From: Candidatus Hydrogenedentota bacterium
GTDB taxonomy: Bacteria; Hydrogenedentota; Hydrogenedentia; Hydrogenedentales; CAITNO01
NCBI GenBank assembly: GCA_023145975.1
Contig: JAGLCZ010000348.1
Coordinates: forward strand, 1-11,450
Length of the DNA: 11,450 nt
Direction: 5' to 3'
A program made the position numbers and the translations under genes. Positions 1 to 7,060 of this stretch are shown here, piece after piece. Under the pieces are notes generated by a model. That model had not been told where the DNA came from. It saw only the letters and a list, made by a program, of their open reading frames with translations, and did not search any database. Each line of letters begins with the position of its first letter. Position 1 is the first letter of the stretch.

Positions 1-9
1 CAGAGATCA

Positions 10-1236
10 TCACGAAAGTGATGGGTTACGAACGAAGGAGATATGTCGCAGTAACATATAGGTGAAAATGCGATTCAGGCATAATATCAGCAGGGCAATT
101 TGTATGCCGACTTCTCCGATCCAGGCATATAGTGCCATAAGTAAAGCCATCATCAGGATACGTCCTACTGCAAGGGGAATTTCCCATGCACACAAGTATT
201 CGATACGCTCATCGGGTCTTGAAGTAGTGCGCTGCATTACCTCAAAGCGTATACCTGTATGTGGGATGCCCACAAGAGGTAAGGAGACTGATCGAAGAAA
301 GGCAAAGGCAATTAAGGTAGCCATAGTTATCTTCCACATTATGATGAAGCCTGCTGCTGACAGGGCGACTACACCCCAGAACATAAATGCGGAACGGGTT
401 TTGGGTACTACAAAGCGTCCAACCAAATAGGCAGAAACGATGCTAATCAATCCCTGTAGTGAGGCATAGCCCCCCACCTGTACTTCACTGTTGGCTTGTG
501 TATACATGATAATTGCAAGTAGGAAATGAAAGATGTGAAATGATCCCGCCAGTGATGCAGATGCCAGCAGGATGATACGCCAATCGCGATGTTTTTTGGG
601 TGGAAATAAAGCAGTCTTCAGATGAAAAGGTTGTCCTTTTTGAGAATGAGGAATACGAAAACTTAATAGGCTCGCTATAAGGTAAATGAATAATGCTAGT
701 GAAAAAATAATACGATAGCCGGTATGCGACGTGGGAGCGAAAGCGATAATGATCCCGCTTATCAGGGGTGCAAACAGGCGTGCTCCATTGTTTACTGTAG
801 AAATCATGCCCAGGAAATATTCCCGATTACGCATACCGTTACTAAAATCATATTGAAAGGTGTTATTCCCTGCCCAGAAGAAGCCCCAGGTAACACCGAG
901 TAAAGCACCAAGATGTGCGGCATACTGTGGAGCATCTTCGCGCAGGTACAATAAAAATGCGTAGTAGACGGCATGCAAAGCGAGTCCAATACGGAACACA
1001 TGGGTGCGATCGTGGGATTTCGCATACCATCCAGCAAAAGTGAAAGCAAAAGGAGTTACAATATAGATCATCAAATAATGAATAAAGACCGTGTTAAAAT
1101 CCAAACTATGGACATATAAATACACACTTACAAACACAGAACACAGGGAATCGGCTACACTATACAATGCATTCATAAATATAATGAGCCAGGCCTTGGG
1201 TGTAATATGGGTACGTTTTTCTGATTCAGGGAACAC
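10..1236 (-). CDS. MFS transporter
   Basis: This is a 408-residue polytopic membrane protein, the usual length for a 12-helix major facilitator transporter, and it would sit in the inner membrane. Hydrophobic segments alternate with short charged loops along the whole chain. The loop after helix 2 (residues 69-82, GWYAKSHDRTHVFR) resembles the MFS motif A with its DR pair. A longer hydrophilic loop at about 195-220 separates the N- and C-terminal six-helix halves, as expected. The start is a GTG at 1234-1236, with GAGGAA about 10 bases upstream on the minus strand. The gene ends only 9 bases from the window edge, so its downstream context is unseen. It is divergent from the small membrane ORFs at 1278-1530. 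The substrate cannot be told from the sequence; fold assignment is confident, function is not. Confidence 0.85.
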   Translation of the reverse strand: MFPESEKRTHITPKAWLIIFMNALYSVADSLCSVFVSVYLYVHSLDFNTVFIHYLMIYIVTPFAFTFAGWYAKSHDRTHVFRIGLALHAVYYAFLLYLREDAPQYAAHLGALLGVTWGFFWAGNNTFQYDFSNGMRNREYFLGMISTVNNGARLFAPLISGIIIAFAPTSHTGYRIIFSLALFIYLIASLLSFRIPHSQKGQPFHLKTALFPPKKHRDWRIILLASASLAGSFHIFHFLLAIIMYTQANSEVQVGGYASLQGLISIVSAYLVGRFVVPKTRSAFMFWGVVALSAAGFIIMWKITMATLIAFAFLRSVSLPLVGIPHTGIRFEVMQRTTSRPDERIEYLCAWEIPLAVGRILMMALLMALYAWIGEVGIQIALLILCLNRIFTYMLLRHISFVRNPSLS

Positions 1237-1262
1237 ACGTATTTCCTCGACTGTTTCATATT

Positions 1263-1271
1263 TGTTATAAT
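1263..1271 (+). promoter_or_regulatory. Extended -10 promoter (TGTTATAAT)
   Basis: A perfect TATAAT (1266-1271) is preceded by TG at 1263-1264, giving the extended -10 consensus TGnTATAAT. No good -35 hexamer lies at 16-18 bases, as is common for extended -10 promoters. Transcription would begin near 1278, which is the A of an ATG. It would drive the small membrane ORFs on the plus strand. The reverse strand reads TATAAC in nearly the same place and could serve the divergent transporter, but that is less certain. Confidence 0.6.
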
Positions 1272-1295
1272 TAGCGCATGGGAAATATTGCGCTA
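1272..1295. repeat. Inverted repeat at the predicted transcription start
   Basis: TAGCGCA (1272-1278) and TGCGCTA (1289-1295) form perfect 7-base arms separated by 10 bases. The repeat directly follows the -10 box and covers the predicted start site, a usual place for a repressor operator. It also lies in the gap between two divergent units. It could alternatively fold as a short hairpin in the transcript. No regulator gene is present in the window. Confidence 0.4.
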
Positions 1296-1409
1296 TTGGT
1301 AGCAGGAATCCCCATACTTTACCTGTTATGGAATATTATTTCAAAAAAATCAGGATATACAAACAACGCACGAGGAGATATTGAAGATGCAATGGACCAA
1401 AGTTCGTGA
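1278..1409 (+). CDS. Small single-span membrane peptide, possibly leaderless
   Basis: This is a 43-codon frame not assignable to a family. Residues 3-21 (NIALLVAGIPILYLLWNII) form one hydrophobic helix, followed by KK and a hydrophilic, acidic tail (GDIEDAMDQSS). That layout looks like a genuine small membrane protein with a short outer N-terminus and a cytoplasmic tail, following the positive-inside rule. There is no Shine-Dalgarno sequence, but the ATG falls 7 bases after a TATAAT, where transcription should start, so translation would be leaderless. It overlaps the next ORF by 23 bases in another frame, which suggests translational coupling. A chance ORF remains possible. Confidence 0.45.
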   Translation: MGNIALLVAGIPILYLLWNIISKKSGYTNNARGDIEDAMDQSS

Positions 1410-1530
1410 AAAATCCGCCGCGATAATCGCCATTCTTTTTGTTGTCATTTTCGGCACAGTCGCCGCAGCCTATTTTGGGTTCCACATTCCGATTGTAACA
1501 GATTTATTGGTGAAGGCAGGAATCCTTTAA
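1387..1530 (+). CDS. Small single-span membrane protein (47 aa)
   Basis: This 47-residue protein has a basic N-terminus (KVREK), then one hydrophobic segment at about residues 11-30 rich in Ala, Ile, Val and Phe, and a short amphipathic C-terminus ending in KAGIL. AGGAG at 1373-1377 lies 9 bases before the ATG, an excellent ribosome binding site that fixes the start. It begins inside the 3' end of the preceding small ORF in a different frame. I do not recognise the family. Its position after a strong promoter and its N-in, single-helix layout suggest a small membrane accessory or stress protein, but nothing indicates a specific role. Confidence 0.65.
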   Translation: MQWTKVREKSAAIIAILFVVIFGTVAAAYFGFHIPIVTDLLVKAGIL

Positions 1531-1793
1531 GAAACGTTTCTAGTTGCGATCATTATTGCTCACTGGCGGAATCAAGAAGAAAAATGTCGTGATAGAATAA
1601 ATGCATTGATTCCGTTAGTTTTCCATGTGCATGAATCGTGTTGCAGAAATACGTTATTTTTGTGTACACGTGTCGTCTTTTTATAGTTTCTCTTTTTCAT
1701 TAAATACACCCTATAAAAGAATGTACGCTGGAAAAATATTCATACTTTCTTGGGAACGAGTTTTCTTTCTTGTGCGTACAAAGGATGATAGTA
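1531..1793 (+). other. Gene-poor leader between the small ORFs and pfaD
   Basis: These 263 bases are AT-rich and hold no convincing gene. A 10-base palindrome GAAACGTTTC directly follows the stop codon at 1531-1540. Two overlapping palindromes, GTGTACAC and ACACGTGT, lie at 1662-1673. TATAGT (1682-1687) and TATAAA (1712-1717) are possible -10 boxes for pfaD, but both have poor -35 partners, so the pfaD promoter cannot be assigned firmly. No clear terminator with a T-run was seen. Confidence 0.4.
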
Positions 1794-3437
1794 ATGCCTT
1801 TTAATAAAAAAAATATCGCCTGGTGGGACCAGGGAGGCTCCGGGGATTCAAAACAATATGCTTCTCTTGAAGAAGCATTGCCTTATTTTGACCAACCTTT
1901 ATATGTTTTAAAGGATACTAAAACTTCAGTTTATGCCGTAGGTGGAGAGTTACGACAGGATGCCGGGAGTGAAAAGGATACACTGCTTCCCGTTGTGGCC
2001 TTTGCGCCGGTTTGTTCCCCTGAGTTGCTGGGAGACCGCAATTTCTCTAATATACATGGTCTGAAATACCCCTGTTATGCAGGAAGTATGGCGCATGGAA
2101 TTGCTTCGGTAGAGTTGGTGGAAGCAATGGGTAAAGCAGGTATGATGGGCTTCTTTGGGTCGGCGGGCTTATCTCTTGATGCACTGGAAGAAATTATAAA
2201 GAAGTTACATAACCGTATGCTGGGAAAACCTTTTGGCTTCAATCTCATTAATAGTCCCGGAAATACGGCATGGGAGAGAGGCGTTGTTGCCCTGTTTTTG
2301 CAACATGGTATACGACTTATTGAAGCATCTGCTTATATTCTTCCGACACCGGCTTTGGTAAAATACCGTGTAACGGGATTACGCCAGGATGCACAGGGGA
2401 AAATTTTTGCACCGAATAATATTATCGCCAAAGTATCGCGAAGTGAAATCGCAAAGCGCTTTCTTGAACCTCCGCCTGCCCGGCTTCTGAAAAAATTGCT
2501 CGCAACCGGAGAAATCAGCAAAGAAGAAGCACGTCTTGCCGCATTTATTCCTTTGGCGCAGGATATTACTGCCGAAGCAGATTCCGGAGGGCACACGGAT
2601 CATCGCACAGCATTGGCAGTCTTACCTTCTATTCAGCGGGTGCGTGATGAAATACAAAGTAAACACGACTATGCACTCCTGCCGCGAATTGGATTGGCGG
2701 GGGGGATCGGCACGCCGCAAGCAGCGGCAGCAGCTTTTGCTATGGGTGCAGCTTATATCGTGACGGGATCTATCAACCAGGCTTGCGTCGAGTCGGGAAC
2801 TTCACAGCGGGTGCGTGAAATGTTGGCACAGGCATTACAGACCGATGTGGCACGTGCACCTGCTGCTGATATGTTCGAAATGGGGGTGACAGTACAGGTT
2901 TTGAAACGGGGAACACGTTTCGCCGAACGGGCATCAAAACTATACGATTTGTTTAAGAAATATGAAAGTGTGGATGCCATACCGGAAGAAGAACGCCAGA
3001 AAATTGAGTCCACTATTTTCAAATCATCTTTCGATGAAATATGGGAAAAGACAACTTCTTTTTTTACGAAGAATAATCCGGAACAATTGGAAAAAGCTGC
3101 GAAAAATCCAAAACACAAACTTGCGCTTATATGCCGCTGGTATCTTGGAAGTGCAGTGCAATGGGCAACTTCAGGTGAGGAAGAACGGAAAAGTGATTTC
3201 CAAGTCTGGTGTGGACCTGCCATGGGAGCATTTAATGATTGGACTCGTGGCAGTTATCTGGAAGAACCTGCTAATCGTAAAGTTGCTGTAGTAGCCTTGC
3301 AGATGCTTCACAGCGCCACACTGTTGTTACGGATTCAGGCACTGCGTATGCAGGGGGTGGATATCCCTACTGATATTATCTGCAAAATGGGGCAGCCTGA
3401 TTTTTCAGGATCTATAAATCCTGAAAATAACCAATAG
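1794..3437 (+). CDS. pfaD: PfaD-type FMN-dependent enoyl reductase
   Basis: This 547-residue protein matches PfaD, the TIM-barrel flavoprotein of the 2-nitropropane dioxygenase/enoyl-reductase class that acts in trans on polyunsaturated fatty acid and polyketide synthases. Visible landmarks are the AGSMAHG segment (residues 96-102), the DSGGHTDHR flavin-site stretch (263-271), LAGGIGTPQA (301-310) and MGAAYIVTGSINQACVESGT (317-336). The C-terminal tail, with CRWYLGSAVQWA (447-458) and the NDWTRGS region, is characteristic of PfaD. Length is normal for the family. AAGGA at 1781-1785 is 8 bases before the ATG at 1794, so I prefer this over an in-frame TTG at 1770, which adds eight residues. No pfaA, pfaB or pfaC gene is nearby; lspA follows after 48 bases. 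The lipid or polyketide product is unknown. Confidence 0.88.
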   Translation: MPFNKKNIAWWDQGGSGDSKQYASLEEALPYFDQPLYVLKDTKTSVYAVGGELRQDAGSEKDTLLPVVAFAPVCSPELLGDRNFSNIHGLKYPCYAGSMAHGIASVELVEAMGKAGMMGFFGSAGLSLDALEEIIKKLHNRMLGKPFGFNLINSPGNTAWERGVVALFLQHGIRLIEASAYILPTPALVKYRVTGLRQDAQGKIFAPNNIIAKVSRSEIAKRFLEPPPARLLKKLLATGEISKEEARLAAFIPLAQDITAEADSGGHTDHRTALAVLPSIQRVRDEIQSKHDYALLPRIGLAGGIGTPQAAAAAFAMGAAYIVTGSINQACVESGTSQRVREMLAQALQTDVARAPAADMFEMGVTVQVLKRGTRFAERASKLYDLFKKYESVDAIPEEERQKIESTIFKSSFDEIWEKTTSFFTKNNPEQLEKAAKNPKHKLALICRWYLGSAVQWATSGEEERKSDFQVWCGPAMGAFNDWTRGSYLEEPANRKVAVVALQMLHSATLLLRIQALRMQGVDIPTDIICKMGQPDFSGSINPENNQ

Positions 3438-3485
3438 TAAAAGAATCAAATTGCGGCTGACAGCAGCCAAAGATGAGGATATAGT

Positions 3486-4010
3486 ATGAATCGTTCCAAA
3501 CGTGCTTTCTATATTATGATCGTAATACTTCTCCTGATTATTGCCGACCACGCTACCAAGTGGGCTGCTATTCATTTCTTGAAGGAGACGGAAAATACTT
3601 ATGTCTTTCTGGGAAATTTATTTCGTCTCGAGTATGCTGAAAATAAAGGGGCATTTCTGAGTCTTGGGGCAGAGTTGCCCGCTGGAATACGAACCTTACT
3701 CATGATCGGTTTCAATACACTGGTTCTTACCGGACTGCTTTGCTACCTTTTTGCGGTTAAACATATTGCATTGATTTCTGTAGGTGCGCTTACTTTGGTT
3801 GCCGGAGGCGGCATAGGCAATTTAATAGATCGTATCTTGCGCGATGGCTGTGTTGTAGATTTTATGAATATGGGTATTACTATCGGTAAGTTCAGTGTCC
3901 GCACGGGTATTTTTAATATCGCTGATATGGCTATTATGGCGGGACTATTTTTTATCATCTCTCACGAATTATTAAATCTTCGAAAAGGGGATATTGAGGA
4001 AAAGAAATAA
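3486..4010 (+). CDS. lspA: Lipoprotein signal peptidase (signal peptidase II)
   Basis: LspA is an inner-membrane aspartyl protease that cleaves the signal peptide of prolipoproteins just before the lipid-modified cysteine. This 174-residue protein has the expected four hydrophobic segments (about residues 7-20, 69-90, 94-110 and 144-160). Conserved blocks are visible: DHATK at 21-25, ENKGAFLSL at 52-60, GNLIDR at 111-116 with VVDF at 123-126, and FNIAD at 143-147. The catalytic aspartates are therefore Asp125 and Asp147, both present. The N-terminal motif has DHATK where DxxTK is usual. GAGGA at 3475-3479 lies 6 bases before the ATG. It sits 48 bases after pfaD with no terminator between, so the two are probably co-transcribed. 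A likely client in this window is the lipoprotein esterase at 4877-5641. Confidence 0.95.
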   Translation: MNRSKRAFYIMIVILLLIIADHATKWAAIHFLKETENTYVFLGNLFRLEYAENKGAFLSLGAELPAGIRTLLMIGFNTLVLTGLLCYLFAVKHIALISVGALTLVAGGGIGNLIDRILRDGCVVDFMNMGITIGKFSVRTGIFNIADMAIMAGLFFIISHELLNLRKGDIEEKK

Positions 4011-4090
4011 TAAAGGCACGAAAATTATAATTTGGAAACCTCGCGGCGAATTGTTTAAGTAACAGAAAAATATTGTAAGGTAGATTTTCT

Positions 4091-4801
4091 ATGTATATTG
4101 TTTCATTATTACCGCTAATGCTTTCTTTGGTGCTTTCTGGTCAGGAACAGGAGGGAGTTATATTGCTCCACGGGCTTTGTCGCACCGACTCAAGCATGAG
4201 TAAAATGGAAAGAGAACTGAAAAATTCCGGCTTTATTGTTAAGAATGTGGCTTACCCATCTCGCAAGGAAAGTATTGAGAAATTAAGCAATGACGCGGTT
4301 GGTACGGCATTAAAAAGTGCGGATTTAAAGGATTGTTCCAGGATTCATTTTGTGACGCACTCCATGGGTGGAATCCTGTTGCGAAGTTATTTTAACCGAC
4401 ATACCTGTGAACGGATGGGACGTGTTGTTATGTTGGGTCCACCCAACCAGGGAAGCGAAGTTGTAGATACACTAAAGTCCTGGTATCTTTTTCGTAAACT
4501 AAATGGACCTGCCGGCAGCGAAATGGGAACAAAGAAGAATTCGACGCCAAATTCGCTGGGTCCAGTTGAGTTCGAATGTGGCATAATTGCTGGAGACCGT
4601 TCTGTCAATTGGATTAATAGCCTTACAATGATTGATGGAAAAGATGACGGAAAGGTTTCTGTGGAGCGAACAAAAGTTGCGGGAATGAAAGAACACCTTA
4701 TTCTTCATGTAACCCATACGTTCATGATGAAGAATAAAAAGGTTATTGCAAATACAATCCGTTTTCTAAAGACGGGAACATTCTCTGATACAAATGATTA
4801 G
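4091..4801 (+). CDS. Lipase-like alpha/beta hydrolase (COG1075/PGAP1-like)
   Basis: This is a 236-residue alpha/beta hydrolase, full length for a compact lipase/acetyltransferase-like family. After a hydrophobic N-terminus (residues 3-16) comes the oxyanion strand VILLHGLCR (23-31). The nucleophile elbow is THSMGG with Ser91. LGPPNQGSEVVD (115-126) is a hallmark of the family. Asp185 or Asp186 in DDGKVSVE and His209 in VTHTFMM complete the likely triad. The hydrophobic start lacks basic residues, so it could be a weak signal peptide ending near SGQ or a membrane anchor. An in-frame stop at 4076-4078 excludes a longer start; AAGG at 4077-4080 lies 10 bases upstream of the ATG. It follows lspA after 80 bases that contain a TATAAT (4026-4031) without a good -35. 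Substrate is unknown, probably an acyl ester. Confidence 0.82.
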   Translation: MYIVSLLPLMLSLVLSGQEQEGVILLHGLCRTDSSMSKMERELKNSGFIVKNVAYPSRKESIEKLSNDAVGTALKSADLKDCSRIHFVTHSMGGILLRSYFNRHTCERMGRVVMLGPPNQGSEVVDTLKSWYLFRKLNGPAGSEMGTKKNSTPNSLGPVEFECGIIAGDRSVNWINSLTMIDGKDDGKVSVERTKVAGMKEHLILHVTHTFMMKNKKVIANTIRFLKTGTFSDTND

Positions 4802-4876
4802 AACGTATATCGGATCAAAACAGAACTTACTATATCCCATAATCATTAGCACGAATCGATATTTTATTTTTCTATG

Positions 4877-5641
4877 CTACTTGTTATTTGATCGGGTATG
4901 CTTGAGAAACCATTGATAAAGTGCCGGGTTATTATAGGTTTCTGACCAGGAGTTGTGCCCAGCATCAGGGTACACAGTAAACTTAACATTGCCACCAACC
5001 TTCTTCAAGGCATCCACCATTTCCCGGGATGCCTGTAGTGGAACCACACTGTCTTTTGCGCCATGAAATACCCATACGGGGAGGTGGGGAAGTGCGCGTG
5101 CGACGTATGGATCGCCTCTTCCGCAGATGGGTGCAATGGCCGCAAAGCGGTCAGGATATTCGCAGGCAAGCCGCCAGGTACCAAAACCACCCATGCTCAG
5201 ACCCGTAACATAGATTTTATCTTCGTCAACACGATAAGTTGCGACAATGTGGTCAAGCAACGCACTGAGCGTGTCTATTTGCTTTCCTGAACTCCACCAT
5301 TCATCTTCGGGGCATTGCGGTGAAACAACGAGAAAGGGGAATGTTTTATTTTCCTGGGCAATCTGTTTGGGCGGACCGTGCATTTCAACCATTTTCAAAT
5401 TGTTACCGCGCTCTCCCGCACCGTGAAGAAATAAAATAAGGGGCCATTTTTTCTGTGATACAGCATACGTATCAGGAATATAGAGCAGATAATTTACTTC
5501 TACAGATTTTATGACTTCTGTATTGAACGATTGCGGGTGTTGCCCAGTGTCCGGTGTTTTTAAGGGTGAATGGGTGATGCATCCTGCATTGCAAAGCATG
5601 ACTATGGTGATGAGGAAAAATATTCCTGTTCGTCTTTTCAT
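4877..5641 (-). CDS. Probable lipoprotein carboxylesterase (prolyl-oligopeptidase/phospholipase type)
   Basis: This 254-residue secreted hydrolase begins with a basic n-region (MKRR) and a hydrophobic stretch (7-17). It ends at NAGC with Cys21, which looks like a lipobox although Asn at position -3 is unusual, so lipid anchoring is probable but not certain. The mature part has the alpha/beta hydrolase order: LILFLHGAGERG (68-79), nucleophile elbow GLSMGG with Ser149, HGAKDSVVP with Asp197, and DAGHNSW with His229. It resembles the dienelactone-hydrolase/PHB-depolymerase-like esterases often found beside carbohydrate enzymes. The gene begins 14 bases after the stop of the oxidoreductase on the same strand, with only a weak GAGAAG ribosome site, so coupling is likely. 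Activity on an acetylated or feruloylated sugar is inference. Confidence 0.82.
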   Translation of the reverse strand: MKRRTGIFFLITIVMLCNAGCITHSPLKTPDTGQHPQSFNTEVIKSVEVNYLLYIPDTYAVSQKKWPLILFLHGAGERGNNLKMVEMHGPPKQIAQENKTFPFLVVSPQCPEDEWWSSGKQIDTLSALLDHIVATYRVDEDKIYVTGLSMGGFGTWRLACEYPDRFAAIAPICGRGDPYVARALPHLPVWVFHGAKDSVVPLQASREMVDALKKVGGNVKFTVYPDAGHNSWSETYNNPALYQWFLKHTRSNNK

Positions 5642-5655
5642 TTTTCTTCTCTTTC

Positions 5656-6873
5656 TTATGCCCAGGTGTATTGAGGTATTTTCAGTAATTCCCCATCCTT
5701 TAAGGCACTTGTATGTGCAACAATCCCTGAAACAGTCATATTTAATGCCCAGGCAATATTCACAAGGGGAGTACGATTCTCAAGAAGTGCCTCTACAAAC
5801 TCGTTCGCCAGGTATCCATGCGATCCACCATGGCCACCGGCACTCATAGCCGGGGGGAGTGGCGGCTTATTTAAGTCAACACCTGATATTTCTGCAATCC
5901 CCTTGTAGTCCATGCCCTGCATACTTCCTTTTTCCCCTCGTACACGTCCCTTTTCACCACCATATCCGGGAGTATCCCAACTTACCCCCATTCGCGCCAT
6001 GCCCCCCTCACTTGTGCGAAACAGGGCTATTTCTGTACCAAAAGGATTTTGGTAGCGATTATTAGCAGGGATAAACTCATCTAGGGTACTGGCAGTACCC
6101 ATACAGGAGACTTCAGTAAAACTTCCACCGCTAATGGTAGTGTGATAGGCATTGGAGTGGGTGGGATACCATTGTGGTGGTAACCCTACACGCCACCCGC
6201 GAAAGGAAGGTATTGGAACCGGGGAATAGTGATAATATTCCCCTTCTGCATACAGCAGTTTACCGAAGCCGCCAGCCTTGTATATTTCGCGCATGGCATA
6301 GGATTCATTGTGAAATGCCGATGTCTCAAACATCATATATTTTAACCCTGTGGCTTTCACTGTTTCATACAGCTGCTCTGCATCTTCCAGTGAACCAAAC
6401 ACAGCGGGAACGGCACAGCCTACATGCTTGCCATGCCGGAGTGCCTGAATACAATGCCACGCATGGGCAGGCGCATCGGTGGCGATAAAGACGGCATCAA
6501 TGTTGTCATCTTTAATAAGCTCTTCCAGTGACGGGTAGGTTTTTTCACATTGGCAAACTTTTGCGAGTTCTGCACATCGGTCTGGAATCAAATCACTTAC
6601 AGCAACAACATCTATATTCGGATGATTCTGAAAACCAAAAGAACCACCAAACTTGCACACGCCATAGCCCGCGATACCCAGACGTATTTTTCGGTCGGAT
6701 ACGGGTTTCCAGACAACACCTTCCTGGATCGTGGTGTCTGTTTGATCAAACCCCTGCATGATTTTATCTTCGGCAGTGGAGGAGAAGGGGATACTTGCGG
6801 CTCCGATACCTGCCGTCGCAGAGAATAAAAAAGAACGGCGTGAGAACCCGGTATTTTCAGTCTGTTTTTTCAT
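5656..6873 (-). CDS. Tat-exported Gfo/Idh/MocA-family oxidoreductase
   Basis: This 405-residue protein has a twin-arginine signal (SRRSFLF, residues 11-17, then an Ala/Gly-rich hydrophobic stretch to about 34), so it should be exported folded with its cofactor. The Rossmann motif GIAGYGVCKFG (66-76) binds NAD(P), and AVSD (91-94) closes the second strand. The usual EKP motif after the HGKHV strand is replaced by CAVPAV (153-158), so the normal lysine is absent. The C-terminal half carries the sugar-type alpha/beta domain, including GGHGGSHGYLANEF (346-359). The ATG at 6871-6873 has AAGGGA about 9 bases upstream; a longer frame to 6918 lacks such a site and would bury the Tat signal. GH109-type glycosidases in this superfamily also carry Tat signals, so a hydrolase or lyase role using NAD is possible. 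Substrate is unknown. Confidence 0.85.
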   Translation of the reverse strand: MKKQTENTGFSRRSFLFSATAGIGAASIPFSSTAEDKIMQGFDQTDTTIQEGVVWKPVSDRKIRLGIAGYGVCKFGGSFGFQNHPNIDVVAVSDLIPDRCAELAKVCQCEKTYPSLEELIKDDNIDAVFIATDAPAHAWHCIQALRHGKHVGCAVPAVFGSLEDAEQLYETVKATGLKYMMFETSAFHNESYAMREIYKAGGFGKLLYAEGEYYHYSPVPIPSFRGWRVGLPPQWYPTHSNAYHTTISGGSFTEVSCMGTASTLDEFIPANNRYQNPFGTEIALFRTSEGGMARMGVSWDTPGYGGEKGRVRGEKGSMQGMDYKGIAEISGVDLNKPPLPPAMSAGGHGGSHGYLANEFVEALLENRTPLVNIAWALNMTVSGIVAHTSALKDGELLKIPQYTWA

Positions 6874-6888
6874 GATACATTTCCCTTG

Positions 6889-6918
6889 TTTATAACTATG
6901 CTCATATCCTGTCCACAA
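6889..6918 (-). promoter_or_regulatory. Possible promoter for the oxidoreductase-esterase pair
   Basis: On the minus strand TTGTGG (6913-6918) and TATAAA (6889-6894) are separated by 18 bases and lie just upstream of the ribosome site of the Tat-signal oxidoreductase. The -35 match is poor (three of six) and the leader would be very short, so this is a weak call. Confidence 0.25.
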
Positions 6919-6962
6919 GACGTAAGAATAAACGTAAGGGGGGAATCAGATCAAGAAGATAC

Positions 6963-7001
6963 TAAAAGCCATCTGGTAACCCAAATGTCACCAGATGGCT
7001 T
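6963..7001 (-). terminator. Rho-independent terminator of the ORP-like operon
   Basis: AAGCCATCTGGT (6966-6977) and ACCAGATGGCTT (6990-7001) form a perfect 12-bp stem. Three further pairs, one of them G-U, extend it inward and leave a 6-base loop. Read on the minus strand, the stem is followed by TTTTAGTATCTTCTT. It lies 60 bases after the stop of the Mrp fusion gene and before the oxidoreductase gene, so it closes the large minus-strand operon and separates it from the next unit. Confidence 0.85.
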
Positions 7002-7026
7002 GGAATCGTATTAGTTACTATTCTTT

Positions 7027-7044
7027 TTCAGATATGTATCTGAA
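7027..7044. repeat. Perfect 8-base palindrome downstream of the operon
   Basis: TTCAGATA (7027-7034) and TATCTGAA (7037-7044) are perfect inverted arms around a TG centre. It lies 16 bases past the stop codon of the Mrp fusion gene and upstream of the terminator. As RNA it would form a small hairpin without a T-run on the minus strand; as DNA it could be a dimer binding site. Its role is unknown. Confidence 0.45.
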
Positions 7045-7060
7045 CGCATAAAGCATTCTT

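Noticed and set aside
8..23. CATCAC-GAAA-GTGATG hairpin at the stop codon of the MFS gene
   Set aside because: A 6-bp stem without a T-run on the minus strand, partly inside the coding region; too weak to call a terminator.
1572..1700. 42-codon minus-strand frame starting MKKRNYKK with AGGG 8 bases upstream
   Set aside because: Composition is unconvincing, there is no family or helix, and it runs antisense in the leader of pfaD. Probably chance, though the ribosome-like site was noted.
2753..3223. 156-codon minus-strand frame inside pfaD
   Set aside because: It lies wholly antisense to a well-supported gene and its translation shows no domain; it is a shadow.
4802..4876. Search for a bidirectional terminator between convergent genes
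   Set aside because: The 75-base gap is AT-rich but shows no stem followed by a T-run in either direction that I could support.
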